Part shown: piece by piece, positions 27,450 through 38,557 of the stretch
Position numbering within the stretch: position 1 is the first letter of the stretch
Layout of the letters: each line of letters begins with the position of its first letter
Source: Aquimonas sp044377145
Lineage (GTDB): Bacteria; Pseudomonadota; Gammaproteobacteria; Xanthomonadales; Xanthomonadaceae
Direction of reading: 5' to 3'
Length of the DNA stretch: 64,000 nucleotides
Assembly (NCBI RefSeq): GCF_044377145.1
Contig: NZ_JBILJQ010000011.1
Span: 23,630 to 87,629, forward strand
Program-made: the position numbers and the translations under genes
The notes under the pieces: generated by a model
The model's database searches: none
What the model was told of the DNA's origin: nothing
Seen by the model: the letters and a program-made list of their open reading frames with translations, nothing else

Positions 27450-29266
27450 TGGCTGCAACCGACACCCACGTGCGTAACGACAACGCGCCGCTGTTGCACG
27501 CCCGTCTGCATGCGCTTTACGGTCGCCTGCCTCAGTTCGAGGTCTGGTTTGCGCACCTGCAGCAGCGTCTCGACCAGCTGGCCTCCGCCCGCCCCGATGA
27601 GCTGCGTACGCTTGACGCGCGGCGTCTGGATGAACATATGCCGGACCACAAGGTGCTGGGCTATTGCGCCTACGCCGACCGCTTGGCAGGGGGGCTGGCC
27701 GGCGTGCTGCAGCGGCTGCCGCATCTGAGCGAGTTGGGTGTGCGCTACCTCCACCTGCTGCCGTTTACCGAGGCGCGGATCGGCGACAACGATGGCGGTT
27801 TTGCCGTGCGCGACTATGAGCGCGTCGATCCGCGGTTGGGCACCGACGAAGATCTGGTCGAACTGACCCGTGCCCTGCGCCACGCGGACATCCGGCTGTG
27901 TGCGGATCTGGTGCTCAACCACACTGCCGACGATCACCCTTGGGCGCATGCGGCGCGCGCGGGCGACGCGCGCTACAGGCGCTACTACCGGCTGGCTCAC
28001 ACTCGTAGTGAGGTCGAGGTTTGGGAGCAGAGCCTGCCGCAGGTCTTCCCGGATACCGCGCCCGGCAACTTCACCCGGGTCGACGAGCTGGATGCTTGGG
28101 CCTGGACGACCTTCTACCCCTACCAGTGGGACCTGGACTGGTCGAACCCCGAGGTGTTCGAGGAGATTGTGTGCGCGCTGGCGCGTCTGGCCAATCGCGG
28201 CATCGAAGTGTTCAGGCTCGACTCCACCGCGTTCTTGTGGAAACGCCAGGGTACGCGCTGCATGAACGAGCCCGAGACGCACTGGATCGTGCAGGCACTG
28301 CGCGCTGCACTCGACCGCGTCGCCCCGGGCGTATTGCTGAAGGCGGAAGCCATCGTGCCGATCCGCGAGTTGCCGCCGTACTTTGGCCTGGCGCAGGATC
28401 AGCCATCGACCCGTGAGTGTCAGTTGGCCTACAACAGCAGCATGATGGCAGCTGCCTGGGCCGCCTTGGCCACGGAGAGCGCTCGTATTCCAGCCGCGGT
28501 ACTGGCATCAATGCCGTCGCTGCCGGTGGGCTGCGCCTGGGTCAACTACGTACGCTGCCATGACGACATCGGTTGGCAGGTGCTCGCCGAAGAGGCCGCT
28601 TCAGCAGGCACGGATCTGGATCACGTGGCCGCGTTCTTCGCCGGTCACAACGGCAGCTATGCACGTGGCGAGGCCTTTCAAACCGGCAGCGCAGGCACTG
28701 CCCATGGCACCAACGGGATGACCGCCGCGCTGTGCGGACTGAGTGCGGCGCGCGCCTGCGCAGACCCGGACGCTCAAGGCCATGCGCTGGACCGCTTTCT
28801 GCTGCTCTACGGGTTGGCGTTTGCCCTGCCCGGCGTACCGATGGTCTACATGGGCGACGAGATCGCGCTCGACAACGACATCCACTTTCGGGATGACCCG
28901 GAGCGCGGTCATGAGGGTCGATGGCTGCATCGCCCGCGCATGCCCTGGTCGATAGGCGGCAGCCCGATGCTGGCGGACGCCCTCGCGGCGCGTGTGCGCT
29001 TGGACCTGGGCGCACTACTGCGTCTGCGCGGCGAGATCGCGGCGTTGGCGCCTGCAGTGGCGTGTCGACTGATCCCTTCGGAGGATTCCGCCTTGCTGCA
29101 ATTCGCGCGCGGCGACCGCTTCCGCGCCGCGTTCAATTTTTCAAGCCGCGATGTTGTGCTCGATCTCGGTGGCGAGGCTTGGCACTCGCTGCGCCGCGGT
29201 CAGGTTGCGTCGACGCGGCTGGGGCCGTGGGGCTTCGATTGGTGCCTGCGAGGGGGCGACACGTGA
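27449..29266 (+). CDS. Amylosucrase (GH13), sucrose-cleaving glucan synthase
   Basis: A 605-residue GH13 enzyme that transfers glucose from sucrose to alpha-1,4-glucan and releases fructose. The catalytic set is complete: nucleophile D258 in RLDSTAFLWK, acid/base E300 in LKAEAIV, and D372 in RCHDDIGW. AWVNYVR just before the last motif is characteristic of amylosucrases. An N-terminal helical domain (about 10-75) matches the amylosucrase-specific extension. No signal peptide is seen, so it acts in the cytoplasm after sucrose import. It is coupled to the receptor gene (1-nt overlap) and to the fructokinase gene (4-nt overlap). SuxB of Xanthomonas is the counterpart. Confidence 0.92.
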   Translation: MAATDTHVRNDNAPLLHARLHALYGRLPQFEVWFAHLQQRLDQLASARPDELRTLDARRLDEHMPDHKVLGYCAYADRLAGGLAGVLQRLPHLSELGVRYLHLLPFTEARIGDNDGGFAVRDYERVDPRLGTDEDLVELTRALRHADIRLCADLVLNHTADDHPWAHAARAGDARYRRYYRLAHTRSEVEVWEQSLPQVFPDTAPGNFTRVDELDAWAWTTFYPYQWDLDWSNPEVFEEIVCALARLANRGIEVFRLDSTAFLWKRQGTRCMNEPETHWIVQALRAALDRVAPGVLLKAEAIVPIRELPPYFGLAQDQPSTRECQLAYNSSMMAAAWAALATESARIPAAVLASMPSLPVGCAWVNYVRCHDDIGWQVLAEEAASAGTDLDHVAAFFAGHNGSYARGEAFQTGSAGTAHGTNGMTAALCGLSAARACADPDAQGHALDRFLLLYGLAFALPGVPMVYMGDEIALDNDIHFRDDPERGHEGRWLHRPRMPWSIGGSPMLADALAARVRLDLGALLRLRGEIAALAPAVACRLIPSEDSALLQFARGDRFRAAFNFSSRDVVLDLGGEAWHSLRRGQVASTRLGPWGFDWCLRGGDT

Positions 29267-30174
29267 GCGGAGCACGTCCCGTACTGGCGGCGATCGAGGC
29301 CGGCGGCACCAAGTGTGTGGTCGCCATGGGGTATGGGCACGATGCGCCACAGCTGATCGCGCGCGTTCCAACGACGGACCCAGCGCACACGTTTGCCGAG
29401 ATCTCGGCGGTGCTTGCCCAGGGGGTCGCGCAGTTCGGTCGGCTCGCAGGATTGGGTGTCGCGGCGTTCGGCCCGCTGCAGTTGGATACTGCAGCAGCAA
29501 ACTTTGCGCGTGTACTGGCGACACCCAAGTCGGGTTGGGCGGGCGCCGACTGGCGTAGTCTGCTGGCGCAGCATCCCGGCTGTGCCTTCGCAATCGATAC
29601 CGACGTCAACGCAGCGGCCTTGGCCGAGCACCGCTGGGGTGCGGCAATGGGCTGCGATGTTTCTGCCTACGTCACCGTTGGTACCGGCATCGGCGGTGGC
29701 GTTGTCGTGCGTGGGCGCAGTCTGCGCGGGCTCCTGCACCCCGAGCTTGGGCATCTCCGGCTGCGTAGGCATCCGCAGGATGTCAGCTTCCACGGCGTAT
29801 GCCCTTTCCACGGCGATTGTCTGGAAGGGGTGGCCAGCGGCCCAGCGATCACTGCCCGCTGTGGCACAAACTTGTCAGCGCTGGATGACTCACACCCGCT
29901 GATCGATGTCGTTGCAGACAGCTTGGCCCAACTGTGCGCGCATCTGCTACTTGTGCTCTCAACCCAATGCATCGTGCTGGGCGGCGGCGTGCTGGGCGAC
30001 GCCCGCCTGCTGCCGCGGATACGCCGAAGTTGCGGTCAGTACTTGAACGGCTATCTGGGCCCGAGCGCGGACACCGCGCGCCTCGAAACACTGATCCGAG
30101 CCCCGGGTTTGGCCGAGTATTCCGGCCTGGCTGGTGCATTCTTGCTGGCCGATCAGGCGCTTGATCGCGGCTGA
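29263..30174 (+). CDS. ROK-family fructokinase
   Basis: A 303-residue sugar kinase that should phosphorylate the fructose released by amylosucrase. The N-terminal phosphate loop is AAIEAGGTKCVVA and the ROK core includes VTVGTGIGGGVVV. The zinc-binding ROK signature is HPELGHLRLRRHP followed by HGVCPFHGDCLEG. That spacing of His and Cys is typical of bacterial ROK fructokinases of the YdhR type. The GTG start overlaps the amylosucrase stop (GTGA) and follows a GAGGGGG ribosome site. The tight coupling supports a dedicated role in sucrose catabolism. Confidence 0.88.
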   Translation: MSGARPVLAAIEAGGTKCVVAMGYGHDAPQLIARVPTTDPAHTFAEISAVLAQGVAQFGRLAGLGVAAFGPLQLDTAAANFARVLATPKSGWAGADWRSLLAQHPGCAFAIDTDVNAAALAEHRWGAAMGCDVSAYVTVGTGIGGGVVVRGRSLRGLLHPELGHLRLRRHPQDVSFHGVCPFHGDCLEGVASGPAITARCGTNLSALDDSHPLIDVVADSLAQLCAHLLLVLSTQCIVLGGGVLGDARLLPRIRRSCGQYLNGYLGPSADTARLETLIRAPGLAEYSGLAGAFLLADQALDRG

Positions 30175-30246
30175 GCGACCGAAAGCACGGCCTGCCGCCA
30201 GCACCCACAGCCCGACCGCGATGACCATCTCCGCACTCTGGGCGAG

Positions 30247-30276
30247 TTGTTCGCGCTTTTAAGGCACTGCTATACT
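30247..30276 (+). promoter_or_regulatory. Probable sigma-70 promoter of the atp operon
   Basis: TTGTTC (30247-30252) and TATACT (30271-30276) are separated by 18 nt, and the -10 hexamer has a TGC extension just upstream. The predicted start is near 30283, about 45 nt before atpI. It is the best promoter-like match in the fructokinase-atpI gap. Confidence 0.6.
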
Positions 30277-30328
30277 TCGCGGGATTGGTCGGCCGGGTTG
30301 GGCTGGCCGGCTGCAGACAGGCTTGATC

Positions 30329-30697
30329 GTGACTCCACCCTTGGCCTCGGGCCGACGTCTGGCGCGCCGCTGTGCGCTTGCTCAGTTGGCCGTGGCGGGA
30401 GTGCTCGCGCTGTGCTTTCTGCCATTGTCGCTTTCAGCGGCGCTGGCGGCGGCACTCGGCGCCGGTGTTCTAGGGCTGGGCACCTTGCTTGTCGCGTGGC
30501 GAGGCCTGCCACACCATGCACCCAGCGCAAGCGAGGCGCTGCTGGGTCTGGTCAGTGGCCTGATCTACAAGATTCTGCTGGTGTTCGTGGTGTTGTTTCT
30601 GGGTTTTGGGGTGTGGCAGCTGCCGCCCCTGCCATTGCTGCTCGGTCTGTTCGCTGGTCTGGTGACCTTCCCGGTCGTCGCCGCGTTCAAAGCCTAG
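30329..30697 (+). CDS. atpI: ATP synthase protein I
   Basis: A 122-residue membrane protein with four hydrophobic segments, the usual first gene of proteobacterial atp operons. AtpI helps assemble the c-ring and is not part of the finished enzyme. Sequence conservation in this family is weak, so the call rests on position directly before atpB, on size and on the helix pattern. GTG 30329 is preferred over a TTG at 30323. The gene ends 93 bp before atpB. Confidence 0.78.
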   Translation: MTPPLASGRRLARRCALAQLAVAGVLALCFLPLSLSAALAAALGAGVLGLGTLLVAWRGLPHHAPSASEALLGLVSGLIYKILLVFVVLFLGFGVWQLPPLPLLLGLFAGLVTFPVVAAFKA

Positions 30698-30790
30698 AGC
30701 GCAGTCCGGCGCCCAGCACCCGCGATCACCGGCCAGCGGCAGCCCTCGGCGCCGTTGAACCTCAATTCAAACGTTTCGGGATTTCACGCA

Positions 30791-31588
30791 ATGGCGGCTG
30801 ACGGCGAGCAAACCCCAACCACCTACATCCAGCACCATCTGAAGAATCTGAGCGTTCAGATCTCTGAAGGCAGCTTCTGGACCCTGCATCTCGACACCTT
30901 TATCACGGCCGTGTTGATGGGCCTGATCGCGGTGTTCGCGATGTGGATGGCGACACGCAAAGCCACCGCTGGCGTACCCGGCAAGTGGCAGGCCTTTGTC
31001 GAGATCGTGCTGGAGTTCATCGACAAGCAGGCCAAGGATGCCTACCACGGCAGCAGCCGGCTGGTGACGCCGATCGCGATCACCCTGTTCGTGTGGATCC
31101 TGCTGATGAACCTGCTGAAGATGATCCCGGCAGATTTCTTCGCGATCCCGCTGCATGCGATGGGCATTGAGTACTGGAAGCCGGTGCCGACCGCCGACGT
31201 CAACGCCACCTTGGGCATGTCGATCAGTGTGTTCTTCCTGATGATCTTCTTTGCGCTGCGCGCGAAGGGCTTGGGCGGCTTCATCAAGGAACTGTTCGTG
31301 GCGCCGTTCGGCCCGTGGATGTTCCCGTTCAACCTGCTGCTCAACGCGGTCGAGCTGCTCAGCAAGCCGGTTTCACTGGCGATGCGACTGTTCGGCAACA
31401 TGTTCGGCGGCGAGATCGTGTTCCTGCTGATCTGGGTGCTGGGCAGTGCCGGCGTGTTTGGCGCGATCTTCGGCGGCGCCTTCGGTCTCGGCTGGATGCT
31501 GTTCCATCTGCTGGTGATCCCGCTGCAGGCCTTCATCTTCATGATGCTCTCGGTCGTGTACCTGAGCCTCATGGAAGAGCACCACTGA
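30791..31588 (+). CDS. atpB: ATP synthase F0 subunit a
   Basis: A 265-residue inner-membrane stator subunit that forms the two proton half-channels against the c-ring. The essential arginine is R199 in SLAMRLFGNMFGGEI. The N-terminal soluble part and five or six hydrophobic helices fit the family. ATG 30791 (MAADGEQTP) was chosen over an upstream in-frame start at 30755 that has no homology-like extension. Confidence 0.95.
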   Translation: MAADGEQTPTTYIQHHLKNLSVQISEGSFWTLHLDTFITAVLMGLIAVFAMWMATRKATAGVPGKWQAFVEIVLEFIDKQAKDAYHGSSRLVTPIAITLFVWILLMNLLKMIPADFFAIPLHAMGIEYWKPVPTADVNATLGMSISVFFLMIFFALRAKGLGGFIKELFVAPFGPWMFPFNLLLNAVELLSKPVSLAMRLFGNMFGGEIVFLLIWVLGSAGVFGAIFGGAFGLGWMLFHLLVIPLQAFIFMMLSVVYLSLMEEHH

Positions 31589-31694
31589 TCTGCCGCGCGC
31601 AGTCTAGTTAGCACGCACCAACGATCTGCCCCGCGCAGCTCAACCTCCCTTTCGCTGCACCCACCTCAAAGCCCTTCGCACTCGGAGATACACC

Positions 31695-31970
31695 ATGGAA
31701 GCCATCCTTCACCTCGCCACCGTCCAGTCCTCGACCGCGCTGGCCATCGGCATCATGATTGGCCTGGCCGCGCTCGGCGCTGGTCTGGGTATGGCCCTGA
31801 TGGCCGGCAAGTTTCTGGAGTCGGCTGCGCGCCAGCCCGAGCTGATCCCGGTTCTGCAGGTCCGTATGTTCATCACCGCCGGCCTGATCGACGCCGCCTT
31901 CATCATCAGCGTCGCGATCGGCATGCTGTTCGCCTTCGCCAACCCGCTGGTCAGCGTGCTGCAGGGCTGA
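31695..31970 (+). CDS. atpE: ATP synthase F0 subunit c
   Basis: A 91-residue hairpin of two membrane helices joined by the polar ARQPEL loop. The ion-carrying carboxylate is D66 in TAGLIDAAFII. The surrounding residues lack the Q...E-S/T pattern of sodium-type rings, so the enzyme is proton-coupled. It is followed by a strong hairpin cluster before atpF. Confidence 0.96.
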   Translation: MEAILHLATVQSSTALAIGIMIGLAALGAGLGMALMAGKFLESAARQPELIPVLQVRMFITAGLIDAAFIISVAIGMLFAFANPLVSVLQG

Positions 31971-31980
31971 TGCCGGACAT

Positions 31981-32044
31981 GCGTGCCGCGCCCGCTTGCG
32001 AGCGGGCGCTGCACGCATGAGGTCTTTCCCGGCTGACCGCCGGG
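31981..32044 (+). other. Hairpin cluster between atpE and atpF
   Basis: An 8-bp stem GCGCCCGC/GCGGGCGC (31988-31995 with 32002-32009, loop TTGCGA) is extended outward, after one unpaired base on each side, by GCGTGC/GCACGC (31981-31986 with 32011-32016). A second hairpin CCCGGC/GCCGGG follows at 32028-32044. Neither has a U-run, so they look like mRNA processing or stability elements and not terminators. Confidence 0.7.
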
Positions 32045-32069
32045 ACCAATTGCACCGGAAGAACACCCC

Positions 32070-32537
32070 ATGAGCTTCGGTACCATCATCGCCCAGGCGC
32101 TGGCTTTTGCTGGCCTGATCTGGATTGTCGCGACCAAGATCTGGCCGCCGCTCCTGATCGCCATTGAAGAGCGTCAGAAGAAAATCGCCGAAGGTCTCGC
32201 CGCTGCCGAACGCAGCCAGCGGGATCTGGTGCAGGCCGAATCGCGCGTCAACGACCTGCTGAAAGAAGCCCGCGGCAAGGGCAACGAGATCATCGAGCAG
32301 GCTCACGCCCGCGCCAACCAGATTGTCGACAAGGCCAAGCAGGACGCCATTGCTGAAGCCGAGCGTCAGCTGGCGGCGGCCAAGGCGGAGATCGAAGCCT
32401 CGGTACACCGTGCCCGCGAAGAACTGCGCCAGCAGGTCGCAACGCTGGCGGTGGCCGGCGCCGAGCGCGTGCTGCGTCGCGAGATCAATGCCGACACCCA
32501 CAAGGCGCTGCTCTCCGAGCTTGCGGCTGAGATCTGA
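32070..32537 (+). CDS. atpF: ATP synthase F0 subunit b
   Basis: A 155-residue peripheral-stalk subunit. One N-terminal membrane helix (about 5-25, ending in ATKIWPPL) is followed by a long charged coiled coil rich in Ala, Glu and Arg that reaches up to F1. The length is standard for gamma-proteobacteria. It ends 2 nt before atpH. Confidence 0.95.
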   Translation: MSFGTIIAQALAFAGLIWIVATKIWPPLLIAIEERQKKIAEGLAAAERSQRDLVQAESRVNDLLKEARGKGNEIIEQAHARANQIVDKAKQDAIAEAERQLAAAKAEIEASVHRAREELRQQVATLAVAGAERVLRREINADTHKALLSELAAEI

Positions 32538-32539
32538 GC

Positions 32540-33067
32540 ATGAGCACTGCAGCCACTCTCGCCCGTCCCTACGCTCGCGCTGCCTTCCAGGTTGCGCGCG
32601 GTCAGCAGGCCTTGCCGGCATGGTCGGCTGCGCTGCAGTTCAACGCCCAGGCGGCCGCAACGCCTGCCGTGGCCGGATTCATTGGCCACCCGCTGGTATC
32701 GGCGGAAAGCCTGGTCGAACTGCTGGCGGTGCCCGACTCCAGCGCTGAGCAGAGTCGCTTCCTGGCCGTCTTGGCGGAGAACGGCCGCCTGCCGCTGCTG
32801 ACCGAGATCGCCGCCCAGTTCGAAGTGCTGCGCGCTGAAGCCGAACGCGTGGTGCCGGTGCAGGTTCGCTCCGCGGCCGCGCTGTCCGACGCCGAAGTCG
32901 AGGCGCTCAAGGCCTCGCTGAAGAAGCGCTTCGGCGCCGATGTCAGCATGACTTTCGAAGTCGACGCGGATCTGCTCGGCGGTGCGGTGATCAGCGCCGG
33001 TGACTCCGTTATCGATGGCTCGGTCCGCGGCAAGCTGAAACGTATGGAGCGCGCGCTGGCGTCGTAG
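32540..33067 (+). CDS. atpH: ATP synthase F1 subunit delta
   Basis: A 175-residue subunit that links the peripheral stalk to the top of F1. It begins with the family-typical ATLARPYARAAFQVA. The C-terminal region has AEVEALKASLKKRFG and DLLGGAVISAGDSVIDGSV...L.RM, both conserved in delta subunits. The start is 2 nt after atpF. The stop codon is already inside the first arm of the hairpin cluster that precedes atpA. Confidence 0.94.
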   Translation: MSTAATLARPYARAAFQVARGQQALPAWSAALQFNAQAAATPAVAGFIGHPLVSAESLVELLAVPDSSAEQSRFLAVLAENGRLPLLTEIAAQFEVLRAEAERVVPVQVRSAAALSDAEVEALKASLKKRFGADVSMTFEVDADLLGGAVISAGDSVIDGSVRGKLKRMERALAS

Positions 33068-33182
33068 ACGCGAGCCGCGCTGTTTTGATTTTCGCGGCCC
33101 GTTGTCTACGGCCGCACCCGCGGAAAGCACGCAGCTTTCCGGGCGCAGGGATGTGCCGGTTCGCGGCGACCGCAGGGTCGCC
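33063..33182 (+). other. Three consecutive stem-loops in the atpH-atpA gap
   Basis: Stem 1 pairs CGTAGAC (33063-33069) with GTCTACG (33104-33110) and, inside it, GCCGCG (33074-33079) with CGCGGC (33093-33098). Stem 2 pairs CGGAAAGC with GCTTTCCG (33121-33141, 5-nt loop). Stem 3 pairs GGCGACC with GGTCGCC (33165-33182, 4-nt loop). The 249-bp gap to atpA is unusually long for an atp operon and has no other recognisable content. Confidence 0.72.
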
Positions 33183-33316
33183 AGCGGACACGGATCCGAT
33201 GTCACCGCAGTCCGATGCGCGCGCGCCTGCACAGGCTGACGCGGCGCCGGCGGGCTGGGCGGCACGGCGCCGGTCCGGCACCCCATCCACGAATTCGATA
33301 TCTCCAGGGATCTCCC

Positions 33317-34864
<1,548 letters not shown>

Positions 34865-34865
34865 A

Positions 34866-34957
34866 GTAGCCGGGATTCGGGAGTGGGGATTCGGGATTCG
34901 CAACAGCGACCCGGCGCCTCGCTTACGAATCCCGAATCCCGAATCCCCATTCCCGCG
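34866..34957. repeat. Paired heptamer array in the atpA-atpG gap
   Basis: Units of GGGATTC (about 34870-34902) and of GAATCCC (about 34926-34948) face each other across about 24 nt, forming a potential stem of over 25 bp with mismatches. It nearly fills the 116-bp gap before atpG. Confidence 0.8.
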
Positions 34958-34980
34958 CAGCAAGCAGAGCGAGCAAAGCA

Positions 34981-35844
34981 ATGGCAGGCGGCCGCGAAAT
35001 CAAGTCCAAGATCAAGTCGGTGCAGAACACCCGCAAGGTGACCCGCGCACTGGAGATGGTCTCGGCATCCAAGATCCGTAAGGCCCAGGACCGCATGAAG
35101 GCCTCGCGGCCGTATGCGCGTCTGATGAAGCAGGTGATCGGCCATATCGCCCGCGCCAACACCGACTACGTGCACCCCTACATGGCGGCGCGTGAGACGG
35201 TGAAGCGTGTGGGCTACGTGGTGGTGTCGACCGACCGCGGTCTGTGCGGCGGCCTGAACTCCAACATGTTCCGCAAGCTGCTCGGCGAGATCCGCGAGTG
35301 GCAGGCCAAGGGCGTCGAGATCGATGTGGTCGCGATCGGCCAGAAAGCCAACACCTTCTTCCGCCGGCTCAAGGTCAACATGGTCGCCTCGGTGACTCAC
35401 CTCGGCGAGAAGCCGCAGGTCGAGCAGCTGATCGGCGTGATCCGGGTGATGCTGAGCGCGTACGAGAACGGCGGTGTCGACCGGGTGATGCTGGCCTACA
35501 ACGACTTCATCAACACCATGACCCAGCGCCCGACCATCGACGCGCTGCTGCCGCTGCCGCGTTCGGAGTCGCTGGAAACCAGTCATGACTGGGACTACAT
35601 CTACGAGCCCGATGCGCCCAGCGTGCTGAACGACGTGCTGACCCGCTATGTCGAGTCACTCGTCTACCAGGCGGTGCTGGAGAACGTGGCTTCCGAACAC
35701 GCTGCCCGCATGGTCGCCATGAAGTCGGCCTCGGACAACGCCAGCAAGCTGATCGACACGTTGAACCTGATCTACAACAAGGCCCGCCAGGCCGCGATCA
35801 CCCAGGAAATCTCCGAGATCGTCGGCGGCGCGGCAGCGGTTTAA
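34981..35844 (+). CDS. atpG: ATP synthase F1 subunit gamma
   Basis: A 287-residue central rotor shaft. The conserved N-terminal coiled coil begins GREIKSKIKSVQNTRKVTRALEMVS, and the C terminus has the matching coiled coil with the conserved KSASDNA and NLIYNKARQAAITQEISEIVGGA. The middle Rossmann-like domain carries VVVSTDRGLCGGLN. Length and both termini are complete. Confidence 0.96.
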   Translation: MAGGREIKSKIKSVQNTRKVTRALEMVSASKIRKAQDRMKASRPYARLMKQVIGHIARANTDYVHPYMAARETVKRVGYVVVSTDRGLCGGLNSNMFRKLLGEIREWQAKGVEIDVVAIGQKANTFFRRLKVNMVASVTHLGEKPQVEQLIGVIRVMLSAYENGGVDRVMLAYNDFINTMTQRPTIDALLPLPRSESLETSHDWDYIYEPDAPSVLNDVLTRYVESLVYQAVLENVASEHAARMVAMKSASDNASKLIDTLNLIYNKARQAAITQEISEIVGGAAAV

Positions 35845-35849
35845 GAGCA

Positions 35850-35880
35850 CGGGATTCGGGATTGGGGATTCGGGATTGAC
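35850..35880. repeat. Single heptamer array in the atpG-atpD gap
   Basis: Four GGGATTC/GGGATTG units lie just after the atpG stop with no facing array, unlike the gaps on either side. The rest of the 118-bp gap has no clear feature. Confidence 0.7.
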
Positions 35881-35962
35881 CAGCGCGGCAACACGCAGCT
35901 AGCGCCTCGAACCCAAGCCCGCATCACCGAGCGAACAAAGAAACACACTTCGGAGCACAGAA

Positions 35963-37351
<1,389 letters not shown>

Positions 37352-37363
37352 GCCGCTGACGAC

Positions 37364-37462
37364 CGGGAATCGAGAAACGGGAATCGGGAATCGGAAAAGC
37401 GCAGAGCGAACGCTCGCGTCAGTCCGCTTCAACGATTCCCAATTCCCCATTCCCAATTCCCG
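37364..37462. repeat. Paired heptamer array in the atpD-atpC gap
   Basis: Degenerate units of the type GGGAATCGGGAATCGG (about 37366-37398) are faced by ATTCCCAATTCCCC-type units (about 37433-37460). They could fold into a long imperfect stem covering most of the 137-bp gap. Confidence 0.75.
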
Positions 37463-37488
37463 CGAACGAGCAAAGCGAGAGAGCACCA

Positions 37489-37911
37489 ATGAGCACCATC
37501 CGTTGCGACATCGTCAGCGCCGAGGAAGAGATCTACTCCGGCCCTGTCTCCATGGTCGTGGCCACCGGCGAAATGGGTGAGCTCGGCATCACCCCGCGCC
37601 ACGCACCGTTGATCACTCGCCTCAAGGCGGGCCAGGTCCGCGTGATTCTGCCCAGCGGCGAAGAACAGCTGTTCTTCGTGTCCGGCGGCATTCTGGAGGT
37701 GCAGCCGCAGGTGGTGACCGTGCTGACAGACACCGCGATCCGCGGCAAGGATCTCGACGAAGTCGCGGCCCGCAAGGCCAAGGAAGAAGCCGAGCGCATT
37801 CTGGCCAACCGCACTGAAGCCATTGAAGTGGCCGAGGCGCAGGCCCAGCTGGTGCAGGCACTGGCCCAGCTGCAGGCGCTGGAGCGGCTGCGCAAGAACC
37901 TGAAACACTGA
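37489..37911 (+). CDS. atpC: ATP synthase F1 subunit epsilon
   Basis: A 140-residue subunit with the N-terminal beta-sandwich (CDIVSAEEEIYSGPVSMVVATGEMGELGITPRHAPL) and a C-terminal two-helix domain that can inhibit ATP hydrolysis. It is the last gene of the operon and is followed 27 nt later by a strong terminator-like hairpin. Confidence 0.95.
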   Translation: MSTIRCDIVSAEEEIYSGPVSMVVATGEMGELGITPRHAPLITRLKAGQVRVILPSGEEQLFFVSGGILEVQPQVVTVLTDTAIRGKDLDEVAARKAKEEAERILANRTEAIEVAEAQAQLVQALAQLQALERLRKNLKH

Positions 37912-37938
37912 CCTTCTCGCGTTGCGTGGGGCAGATCA

Positions 37939-37967
37939 AGAACGCCGACCCTTGTGGTCGGCGTTCT
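37939..37967 (+). terminator. Terminator hairpin of the atp operon
   Basis: A perfect 12-bp stem AGAACGCCGACC/GGTCGGCGTTCT with a 5-nt loop (CTTGT) is followed by TGCTTTGT. The T-rich tail is short but the position directly after atpC makes termination likely. Confidence 0.85.
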
Positions 37968-38557
37968 GCTTTGTGGGACGGGGATTGGGAAGTAGGGATT
38001 TGGGACCAAGAGCCGACGGGTTGGAAGTCTTCTGTTTGAGCACCGGCAACCGCCGCAATTCATGCGTGCGAGCAGAACTCCTGTTTCCGGTCGTGGTGCC
38101 CGGGCAGCTCCCCAGGCCCGAACCGCTTCGCGATCACAGATCACCCCGCGAAGAGGGCAGTCGCCGACACGCCAGCGCGCCCTGAATCCCCAGCCCCAAC
38201 CCCCGCTCCAAGCGGCACCCCCGATCCGTCTTGACCTTCCCCAGCACAAAGCTGGTGCTGACCCCGGCCACGGCTGCTGAGGCCCGCACGGATTGGGGCT
38301 GAAGGCGGCAAAAGTCTGAGGGGCGCAGGTCAACTTCCCGGCGATGCCTGACGCCCGCATCGGACGAATGCCCAAAGCCCGAGTTCCGCACCTTGTCAGC
38401 TTCAGAATCGTCGATGGTAAGTCGAGCCGCGTTCGTTGGACGTCCAGCAAGGCTATCCCCTGAGCGGCAAAAGCAGATTCAAAGTTGGAATGCCATTGAA
38501 CCTGTCAAGTGCACTCCGCATAGTCCCTGCTCATATTTTTCTTTGAACGAGTGCTTG
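37968..38557. other. Gene-free stretch between atpC terminator and the rhs gene
   Basis: This 590-bp stretch carries a degenerate heptamer array (37977-38008, GGGGATTGGGAAGTAGGGATTTGGG) and an lrp 3'-end remnant (38190-38286, listed separately). After about 38500 it becomes AT-richer (CATATTTTTCTTTGAACGAG), as expected of a promoter/leader for the rhs gene. The remainder shows no supported coding sequence. Frames spanning it lack family similarity. Confidence 0.6.
38190..38286 (-). pseudogene. Remnant of the 3' end of the lrp-family gene
   Basis: Read on the minus strand this encodes ASAAVAGVSTSFVLGKVKTDRG, which aligns with the last 25 codons of the intact Lrp/AsnC gene at 48893 (ASAAVADVNTSFVLRTVKADRGLPL). 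The DNA similarity covers about 95 bp with one single-base indel and extends slightly past the stop position, where the stop codon has been lost. The upstream helix-turn-helix part is absent. The two copies lie in the same orientation at opposite ends of the rhs island. Confidence 0.75.

Noticed and set aside
24987..27458. An 823-codon open frame on the minus strand opposite the sucrose-locus TonB receptor
   Set aside because: It is a shadow of the high-GC receptor gene; its sequence is repetitive Ala/Val/Arg/Gly and resembles no protein family, while the plus strand has clear plug and barrel motifs.
37968..38392. A minus-strand frame (part of 37533-38450) considered as a gene
   Set aside because: It runs through the atpC gene, its terminator and a heptamer array; only the lrp-like 3' end fragment within it has homology.
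38393..38557. Upstream extension of the rhs reading frame (55 extra codons)
   Set aside because: The extra residues are polar, precede a good signal peptide and are AT-rich leader-like DNA; ATG 38558 is the better start.
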